From Asterias rubens (lineage: Eukaryota; Echinodermata; Asteroidea; Forcipulatida; Asteriidae): a DNA stretch of 64,000 nucleotides. How positions within the stretch are numbered: the first letter of the stretch is position 1; each line of letters starts with the position of its first letter. The stretch covers positions 6,634,001 through 6,698,000 of the forward strand of contig NC_047063.1 in assembly GCF_902459465.1 (NCBI RefSeq). The letters run 5' to 3'. Of the stretch, positions 57,172 through 64,000 are shown one piece after another. The notes under the pieces were generated by a model, which worked only from the letters and a program-made list of their open reading frames with translations, was not told the origin of the DNA and made no database searches. The translations under genes were made by a program, and so were the position numbers.

Positions 57172-57983
57172 AGGCACCTGGAAATAGAATTTGTTCTTCT
57201 TCAAACATAAGAGTATATGTTCCTTAACAATAAAATATTTTTTTTAATAATTGTTTTTAACGATTTATATGTTTAAAAACAATTTTTTTTTTTAAAGTTG
57301 TGTAGGGGGTGACTCCGCCTACCCATTTTGTGACGTCAATCGAGGAAGACTTTGCCCTGAACATCAAACACACATACGTGCAAGTACATTCAAGTCCTAG
57401 TCGTGAGTTTGTACATTTTGAAAAAGTTTTTTTTCTTGCATTTTTCCGGCAATGTCGACCAGGTGTATTGCTGCTGGATGCAGCAAAACAACTAAAGATC
57501 GTGTCAGTTTGCCAAGAAGTCCGGTCCGACGTCTTTTCCAGCGCTGTGCAGCAAACACTTCGAGCCGTCGTGCTACGAGAATCCAGAATACACTACACAT
57601 TTTGACATGAAGAGAAAAGTTCTTTTTTAAAACATGACGTCATCCCAAATATTTTTCCAGCTAGTGGGGAAGTCGAAGAAGGTGCCTGAAAGACGTAACG
57701 AACCTAAAAGAGCATTTGCCTAACGTAAAAAAAAAATCAACTTTGAGGGCATGTTTTTAGCTTGCGCCAAGCGTCACTATCTTGTGTTGGCACTGCATGC
57801 GATTCATCACACCTTGATTGACATCACGAACATCAGGTCAGGCTTTTTTCCAAATTATTAAATAACATGGAAACTGTTTTTTTTAAATCGTAGTTACATG
57901 TAATTGTTTATTCATATTCCACTCATCAACACATATTTTAGTGACAAAGCTTTATTTTGACAAAATACCACTTCCAGGTGACT
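57172..57983 (+). mobile_element. TTAA-flanked element carrying a THAP remnant (Kolobok-like)
   Basis: Ends AGGCACCTGGAA and TTCCAGGTGACT are inverted with one mismatch, and TTAA lies on both sides (57168-57171 and 57984-57987). The empty site is visible in the sister copy at about 42400, where GTTTTAAGTTCCATCTC is uninterrupted. TTAA targets together with a THAP domain are hallmarks of the Kolobok superfamily (established knowledge). Assignment of this short copy to it is inference. Confidence 0.75.
57452..57630 (+). pseudogene. THAP zinc-finger remnant with internal deletion
   Basis: MSTRCIAAGCSKTTKDRVSL opens a THAP domain with the first C-x4-C pair. About 50 bp later, in another frame, ALCSKHFEPSCYE supplies the C-x2-H pair and its typical surroundings, followed by a stop at 57628. 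In intact THAP domains these parts are 35-50 residues apart; here about 25 residues' worth remains. One out-of-frame deletion would explain both facts. Confidence 0.75.
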
Positions 57984-58574
57984 TTAAGTTCCATCTCAGT
58001 TTGAGTTTTTTTTCTTGTGAAAAGATCATCTCAAAGCTACAAGGCCGTCCATTCCGCCATCTTGCATTTTGAGAGGGCTTGCATGACATCGACAACGGAG
58101 GGCGCTTTCCTGCCTTTGGATTAGTCTTGGCTCAAGGCGTCAATGATAAGCACTGCATGTGTGGTATCCACTTCACTTTATGTTAATTGAAAGCTGACGT
58201 CTTGGGTCAAAACCAGTCTAGTCCATCTGCGTATTGATTGAGTTAAAGGCGAGTTGACAGCACAAGGGAGTAGACGGTGAGTTGACAGCAAATAGTAGAA
58301 CCAGTGCTAATATATTAGCGGGCGATCGCGGCCACATTAAATATAGCGCAAATCAAGACTTGTCAAACCATTTTACAAACTTAAAAAAAAGGATTTTACC
58401 ACCCTACCCCTCAATTATTGCAACAAGGAACCATTGTCGAAGATACAAATAGACTTGTTTTCAGTTGTTCACCAGTAATTTTTTTACTTTTTAAAAATAA
58501 AATTGGGAAAGTTGAGAAATCGGGACAGTCCCGACTTATATTGTCTTCAAAACTCAGAAACCGGGACTGTCCTC

Positions 58575-60004
58575 CTGTGCACTGGTTGTGGGACAATGGC
58601 TGGAAGGGGAGGCCGGTGCCCGGCTGACTGTGCACGGCAGGCCGCCTGATCCGAGTGCACCCAGCCATGACCGGAGTGGTCGGGCTGGGTGTACGGCCCT
58701 GGAATTTGGGCATAGTCCTGGACCTCACGCCGGCCAGATAGTGAGGTCTGGAATGCAGTCAGGAATTCGTCCCGGGATAGTGGTTTGCTACCCCGATGAC
58801 GCTTTCTATGGGCGTCAGGCGAAGACTCTTCAGATGACCATGCAAATGACTGTCTTTTCTGGGCTTCTGCCTCTTGTTTGATACCCGATAACTGGACGAA
58901 TCCGAGGCCCTCTCAGAGGAAACCTGAGTGACAGGGATGCCCAAGCACCGAGTGAAACCAAAAGAGAAGGGCGGGCCCTGTGAGTGGGGTATCCTAGGTA
59001 CCCGACTCTGCACCATCAATCCTTTTCCCCATGGCTAGCGCCCCACCGCCTATGGCTTGGGCAGGTGCCGTTCGAGTTGGATAACCTCGTAAAAGACTGT
59101 CACCGACCGTCGTGGGGGAATCCACGTGGTCGGTGTGGGCCGGGTACCCTGAGCCGTGTGGAGGGGGGATGCCCTCCGGCTTCAGAGACCCTGAGGCGGT
59201 GCCATCGGCCCCGGCACCTGTTTTCTTGGCCTTGCCGGGGCCTTCGATTGGGTTGACCCACGCACGCTGACCGAAGAGGGGGAGCGGGAAGCATCCCCTC
59301 TTTGATCGGTGGGTCCACCGGTCGACGCAGCCGACTGAGGCTGCAGGGGCGGTTGAAAGGCTGCAAGCCAGGCGACGGCGCAGCCCTCCGAGAGCTCCGA
59401 CTGTCCTGGGGGAACGGACATAACCCCAGTATTGACAGTCGAAGCCCTCCCCAATTTCTTTACACTAATCATAATTTATCAATATAAACCACAAGGGAAA
59501 CTGACTGGGTGAATTTGTAAATGATTTTTGGGGTTGAACAAAGAATTGACTAGAGTGGGATTCGAACCAACGACCTCCGGACCTCCGGATTAACGTGCCG
59601 GCACGTTAATCCGGAGGTCGTTGGTTCGAATCCCACTCTAGTCAATTCTTTGTTCAACCCCAATAATCATAATTTAATTCAAAGAAATCAAACTATTTTC
59701 AAACTCTCAACAACAAAAACTATAACTCTTCAACTTCTAGTCTTTATAAAAAAGCTCATAGAAAGGATAAGGCGTTTTTATATTATCACAAAAACAGCGA
59801 ACTGTTGGACACAGGTTTATCACGTTCTTACCCACTCGCGGGTAAGAGAAGAGAGGATGACTCCGTGGCAAGCATGTTGTGGGTAGGACGGTGGAGGGCG
59901 CTATTGTGTGTGTGTGTGTGAAAGTGTTAGCATTATTGCCTCGCCGCATAAGGAACATGCAAATTAGTAATTCAACTCTACCGGTAAGTAGAGTGAAGTA
60001 GACT
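58575..60004 (-). mobile_element. DIRS-like element, 5' fragment (second family, copy B)
   Basis: GC-rich block sharply different from its AT-rich neighbours. It shares its right 0.85 kb with 43330-43881. The right end GGTAAGTAGAGTGAAGTAGA plus CT matches the DIRS terminus form. Minus-strand frames at 58411-59472 are Pro/Ser/Arg-rich (for example STQSKAPARPRK), as expected of gag. RT and recombinase parts are absent. Contains a tRNA-like palindrome at 59528-59663. Confidence 0.6.
59528..59663. repeat. Large palindrome made of two head-to-head tRNA-like 3' halves
   Basis: The right half reads CACGTTAATCCGGAGGTCGT, TGGTTCGAATCCCACTCTAG, TCAATTCTTTGTTCAACCCC, with a perfect pol III box B (GGTTCGAATCC). 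The left half is its mirror image, with one extra ACCTCCGG. The centre is GTGCCGGCAC. It resembles the tRNA-related part of a SINE present in inverted duplicate. Confidence 0.85.
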
Positions 60005-60029
60005 CATAATTTTACACAAGTGTGTGCAA

Positions 60030-60360
60030 CCATATAGTAAGGACAGAGGTGCAACCAATAAAAATATCAAGTGTTATTTACCATAAAAATTAATTGTTTG
60101 CTAAATTTAAACTGACTAATCATGGTAGTTGACCTTTTTCTTAGTATTCTTATTGTAAACACTAAGATTACAACTTAAAACTTGGACACAAGTCAAAGGC
60201 AAGTTGTAAACGATCTTTGAAAAAAACCGAAAACCCCAAAACATCATAAACGAAAGACAGTGCAACAAATCAAAGTATCAAGAGTTATTTACCATAAAAA
60301 TGAATTGTTTGCTTAATTTAAACTGACTTATCATGGTAATTGACCTTTTTCTTTAAAGTC
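60030..60360. repeat. Direct repeat pair
   Basis: ATCAAGTGTTATTTACCATA..CATGGTAGTTGACCTTTTTC (60040-60145) recurs as ATCAAGAGTTATTTACCATA..CATGGTAATTGACCTTTTTC (60255-60355). Confidence 0.75.
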
Positions 60361-60399
60361 TAGGCTCCACAGTGCCAAAATGGCTTTAAAACAATTTTA

Positions 60400-61050
60400 C
60401 CTTACACTATTTGCTCCCCTCAATATTTTTATATGAAAATGTGCGGTAAGACATGCTGATCATGAATCAGGGTGGTGTAAAATAAATTGACCCAGCAAAA
60501 ATGCATTTTTGGGTCAAAAAACAAAATGGCCACCGTTTTTCCCCTGAAACCATATTAAAAAAAACTCCTTTTGACATAACTACAAAATTTTGCTGAAAGT
60601 ATAAGGTTTGTACATTTCACATTCTGAATATTTCAAAATTCAATATGGCGACCATTTTGCATAAAAAAATGGGGGAAAAACATTATTTTTGGAAAAATCT
60701 TTTAGTTGATTTGGTTAGGAACAAACTTGGTTGAACAGAATATGTGGTGAAAAATACACATCCGAATATTTTGAGACATGTTGATCATGAATCAGGGTGT
60801 AAACAATTTGTGTAAACAATTTTGACCCGGCGAAAGTGCATTTTTGGGTCAAAAAACAAAATTGTCCCCAATTCCCCCCTGAAACCATAAAAAACTTCCA
60901 TTGGCATATAACTACAAAATTAAGAGAGATTCAGCACAAGTTTGGATAAAAAATAGGGGAAAAAAACACATTTTGGGGCAAATTTGAAGACAAATTTAGC
61001 CAGGAACAAAATAGTACAATTTGTTTGTTTCAGAGAAGGCATATCAGATG
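60400..61050. repeat. Left arm of a long inverted repeat, itself a tandem duplication
   Basis: GATCATGAATCAGGGTG, GCATTTTTGGGTCAAAAAAC and CCCCTGAAACCATA occur at about 60458-60555 and again at 60781-60890. The inverse of the block occurs at 63040-63240. Confidence 0.8.
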
Positions 61051-61111
61051 TGAAAAAAATCACGGATGCATAAGTTGTCTGCGTATTTACACCTCCACAT
61101 CACTTTGAGAA

Positions 61112-61147
61112 TCTTCTACAGTAGCAACATGTAGAAGATTCTCAAAG
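61112..61147. repeat. Perfect short hairpin
   Basis: TTGAGAATCTTCTACA and TGTAGAAGATTCTCAA separated by a few bases, directly before the LINE fragment. Confidence 0.6.
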
Positions 61148-61154
61148 AGATGCG

Positions 61155-61450
61155 GGTATCTCCGCGTTGAAACTAGGAAAAGCTATTGGCCTTGATAACA
61201 TCTCAACAGAGCAAATTAAGAAATTTGGCCCTGCTGCTAAGAAATGGCTATTTCAGCTGTACAACCATTGCCTGTCCACGAACAAGATGCCAAAGATCTG
61301 GAAGAAAGCATATGTTCTAGCACTCCTGAAACCTGGGAAAGATCCATCCATTCCCAAGAGCTACAGACCTATATCACTCATGAGTCACTTTTAAAAGCTC
61401 TTCGAGCGCCTCATACTCAACCGAGTTGGACCTTGCAGAGTACAATTGCA
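61155..61450 (+). pseudogene. LINE reverse-transcriptase fragment
   Basis: LGKAIGLDNISTEQIKKFGP, then KIWKKAYVLALLKPGKDP and SYRPISLMSHF is the N-terminal RT block of a non-LTR retrotransposon. A TAA follows HF, after which the same frame continues KLFERLILNRVG, so one Tyr-type codon appears to have become a stop. The rest of the RT is missing after about 61450. Confidence 0.8.
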
Positions 61451-61707
61451 AGGAGCTGTGTTCAGGTCTGGCTGAAGCACAACATCTAGTGTGTGGAATC
61501 GATAAGAAGAAGTAGCAACATCGTCTACGTCACCACTGCATAAGCAAGATTGACTGCACGCTAGTTTCTTCCTCATACAAGGGCAGTTTTTTCCTGCAAT
61601 GTTGCTTACAACTGCAGTAGTTTGTTCCGAAAGTTTGAGGGAAGAGGAGTAAGTAGCAAAAGTACAGGTTCCACACCCGAGACCGTTGATCTCCATCCTT
61701 ATTTGAA

Positions 61708-62065
61708 ACTCTGGTGTTTCTGATCAGCAGAGTGTGGGTTCGAATCCCCAGCCTTAAGCAAGACACATAACCATTGCTTCGTCCTTCTTTGGTCCCATGT
61801 GTTGTGTAAACGCATGTAACAGAACCCAGTGCACTTATCGAAAAGAGAAGGGGTTCGTCCCGGTGTTCCTGGCTGGATTGGCAGCATATTGCGCCACAGC
61901 ACCTTGTAAACCATTACATGGTGCTTAAGGATTAGGTCTTATATCTCAAAATTAGTCCCACTCCTTGCAGTAATAATACCTGGCGCTATCCTTTGGCAAA
62001 AGGCGCGTTATAAATACGGTTATTGTATTGTTGTTATAAATACGGTTATTGTATTGTTGTTATTG
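61708..62065 (+). repeat. tRNA-derived SINE
   Basis: Begins with a tRNA-like part containing box B-like GGGTTCGAATCCCCAG (about 61737). Next come AAGCAAGACACATAACCATT, GCTTCGTCC, TGTGTTGTGTAAACGCATGT and CACTTATCGAAAAGAGAAGG. It ends in GGCGCGTTATAAATACGGTT and a duplicated TATTGTATTGTTGTTA tail. I recognise the family form from echinoderm sequences. Confidence 0.75.
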
Positions 62066-62386
62066 AAAAATAGCACGTAAGATATGCTGACGGAAGGCAT
62101 CATTTGTAGGATACGATTGAATATAAAGTTCCTGGCAACCTTTTTCAGCAAGCCTTTGAAAGAAATACACCCCCATTACACCGATGTCGGTACCTGATGC
62201 TCTTATAACAACCCGGGTGCATCCTCTGAGCACTCAGGGGACAGTATGTAGAAACACATGAGTGTCTGCCTCTCGTTTTAAGTGCTTACACGGTCATTGT
62301 CATCAAAGATAGTAGATTGTCCATCTGATGTCAGGGTTGTCACATGCTGTCTGTCCTTGAAACCAGCAGTAGGTGTCAGGATAAAG

Positions 62387-62514
62387 GCCAAGTCACACTG
62401 CAGTGATAACGAAAACGATAACAATGCAACCCATTCTATTGGTTGAGTTGCTCATTCAACCAATCAAGGGCGTGCATTGTTATCGTTCTCGTTCTCTTTA
62501 TCGGGGCCTGCGTG
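62387..62514. repeat. MITE-like inverted repeat (GTCACACTGCAGTGATAACG family)
   Basis: GGCC.AGTCACACTGCAG...GATAACGAAAACGATAACAA is mirrored by TTGTTATCGTTCTCGTTCTC...GGGGCCTGCGTGAC, with an additional inner stem GGTTGAGTTGC/TCATTCAACC. Confidence 0.7.
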
Positions 62515-62930
62515 ACCGTGTCTTAATGCCTTCATCAAGCATGGCTGAAGCCTGTCTCCAGCAATCAAAGAGGAAGCTCAGCAGGTTGTACTTGCTTTCG
62601 CTGTTTGTGAGGATTTCATCCCAGTGCCTTATTGGAAGGCCCTTGCACAGTAGATATTCAACCCTGGATTCCGAACAACGATCTCTGCAGCAGCCACTGG
62701 CTGATTTCAAAACAAACATTCCCTCCATTTTTATCCTTGACATCATTCAGGCCATCATGCCTATCTGCAACAAAATGGATCTCTGAGTTCGATGATCCCT
62801 GTGTCACTAACTGAAAGAATCTCGCTTCGTACTTCGTCACTGATCTCGTTGTTAAATGGTTTGTTCTTATAAGTCCCATGACTTCTACAACAAGGCCTGC
62901 TTTATGGGTTACAGGAGACATTGTGACTGG
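62515..62930 (-). pseudogene. Decayed gene fragment of an uncharacterised repetitive family
   Basis: Minus-strand pieces in different frames: IHFVADRHDGLNDVKDKNGG, then EILTNSESKYNLLSFLFDCW. The order HFVADR..KD.. followed by a Ser/Asn-Lys-LL-FL-W block resembles a family of uncharacterised, probably transposon-derived invertebrate proteins that I recall only loosely. Stops and frameshifts are frequent. It could be something else. Confidence 0.3.
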
Positions 62931-63039
62931 CCAATCTTTAAGTCCTATTCGATTTTTGTAGATAAGCTGTAGATCTGCTTTACTTCCATTTCGAAGCCTG
63001 ACAATCTTGTAGATGTTGTTTTAGAAGATCTTTCCTAAC

Positions 63040-63245
63040 CAAATTTGCCAAAAGATTTTTCCAAAAGTTGTGTTTTTCCCAATTTTTTATGCAAAATGGC
63101 GGCCATATTGATTTTTTAAATTAATGCCAATGGGAGTTTTTTATGGTTTCAGGGGAAAAACAGTGGTCATTTTGTTTTTTGACCCAAAAATGCACTTTCG
63201 CCGGGTCAAAATTGTTTACACCACCCTGATTCATGACAGAGATGC
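63040..63245. repeat. Right arm of the long inverted repeat
   Basis: TATGGTTTCAGGGGAAAAAC, GTTTTTTGACCCAAAAATGC and CACCCTGATTCATGA are the complement of blocks at 60460-60560 and 60790-60890. Together the arms bracket about 2 kb containing the LINE, SINE and MITE pieces. Confidence 0.8.
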
Positions 63246-64000
63246 CAACATTGAATTTAAAAAAAAGTAGCATCTCCCAAATGTTAAGGGCGAGCGCAGC
63301 TTGGGCTCCCTAAACCGATCTTTCTATTACTCTCTACAATGCTAATAAGCTCATTTTCAGGCATTGTTGTCAAATAACAATTACCTGTATGCATCAACAG
63401 AACAGCTACAAATGTTTATAATGGCCAGTGAAAAAAAACTTGAAAAAAACCCTGATTTCCCTCATCTTCTGACTATGTTTGAAAAATAAATGTAACATAA
63501 AAAATGGTGGCCTTACTTAAATGTAACATAAAAAAGGGTGGCCTTACTTAAATGTTTTTGTTTTAATGATCAGAAACGCAACAAGCTATTGGGAGAGTGA
63601 GGAGAAAAAAAAAGAAGAAAAAAAAAAAAAACGTGTCCGGATTTTGGGCAAAAAATACGTGTCCGTATTTTGGGCATTGTCTGGGCATTGTCTGGACATC
63701 GGCGCTACAATTACTGGTAGGAAAACATGGAAACTGTCTAGCTTAGACCTCACAGGCCACTCAGTTGAAGGTATTTTTGTTCAGAAGGTCTCCTTTTTTT
63801 GTCGCCATTATTTCGTACTTTTTTTGCCAAGCTTCGATAAAGTACATGTACAGCCAGCGTGGGCACAATAATAGTGGATACATGAGGAATGAGGTTACTG
63901 TGACACGTTAGCTCACACACAACCTCATTCCCCACGCACATGTGCACTATTCCCCCCATCGTGTAATAGAGATCAATGGGTACGATCTTGCAGAAATGCA
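63246..64000. other. No gene seen
   Basis: AT-rich with a direct duplication of AAATGTAACATAAAAAA.GGTG GCCTTACTT (63488-63552), a repeated GTGTCCGGATTTTGGGCA/GTGTCCGTATTTTGGGCA and a GAATGAGGTT/AACCTCATTC hairpin (63886-63933). Confidence 0.5.

Larger units (their letters stand above)
56680..58575. mobile_element. Second, diverged copy of the 1.2-kb transposon, with an insertion and cut ends
   Basis: Matches 41870-42995 in order: GGGACAAATCTGGACC/GGAACAAATCTGGACC, AACATCGGAAA.TGTATACTT, TTGGGTCGC.TGCAATA, TTACTTACCGCCAACTCGAT, GCACAAGGGAGTAGACGGTG and GAAAGCTGACGT. The left end lacks the CATACCTGCCAAC terminus and the right end runs into the DIRS-like fragment at about 58575. It carries an 812-bp TTAA-flanked insertion. 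Confidence 0.8.

Noticed and set aside
59100-59366. Open frames on both strands, Pro/Arg-rich
   Set aside because: Part of the decayed gag-like DIRS fragment; no separate gene can be argued.
59541-59645. Possible genuine tRNA gene
   Set aside because: Only the 3' half with the T loop is present on each strand; no D arm, box A or anticodon stem can be formed outside the palindrome.
61737-61760. Possible tRNA gene at the SINE head
   Set aside because: Box B is good, but the sequence continues into SINE body and tail, and no cloverleaf closes.

Overview
The window is animal DNA with spliced genes (GT-AG introns), no bacterial-type operons, and a very high load of transposons. I read it as an echinoderm, most likely a sea star or sea cucumber. 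The basis is several short inverted-repeat elements that I recognise from memory as abundant in echinoderm genomes: the TTAA-AGGCACTGGACA, TTAA-AGGAACACGTTG, GGGCCCAATTT/GCTGCTAAGCA and GGGTCAATTTCACAAAGAGTT families. The species cannot be fixed from the sequence alone.

Bases 1-34,926 are dominated by large CACTA/EnSpm-like DNA transposons. A truncated transposase (2-1344) abuts an 11.8-kb element with both ends (1345-13172). This element carries an intact C2H2/transposase gene and a five-exon SAM-domain accessory gene whose exon phases all fit. A LINE fragment and a spliced single-family gene with DDE-like motifs follow (14650-18980); that gene is broken by one in-frame TAA. A second EnSpm element (19746-22084) is cut off by a third (22085-34926, 12.8 kb). 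In elements 2 and 3 the SAM exons lie upstream of the transposase and the rest of the accessory gene lies downstream, so the transposase sits inside an intron of the accessory gene. Both genes of element 3 carry single-base deletions.

Bases 34,927-45,400 hold duplicated AT-rich repeats, a CR1/L2-type LINE 3' end, microsatellites, a 1.2-kb non-autonomous DNA transposon with a clear target-site duplication, and fragments of a DIRS-like element. A probable host-gene exon with a SAM domain lies on the minus strand at 40921-41107. Its best partner exon is at 52072-52127, so the intervening 11 kb would be an intron that received the DIRS element.

Bases 45,426-51,285 are a DIRS-like tyrosine-recombinase retrotransposon on the minus strand. 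It has inverted terminal repeats and an internal complementary region, and its gag, RT/RNase H and recombinase reading frames are all decayed. From 51,300 to 64,000 the sequence is mostly gene-poor repeat DNA: a second copy of the 1.2-kb transposon with a TTAA-flanked, THAP-bearing (Kolobok-like) insertion, another DIRS-like 5' end containing a tRNA-like palindrome, a LINE reverse-transcriptase fragment, a tRNA-derived SINE and long inverted repeats. Apart from the tentative minus-strand SAM gene I see no convincing ordinary host gene.
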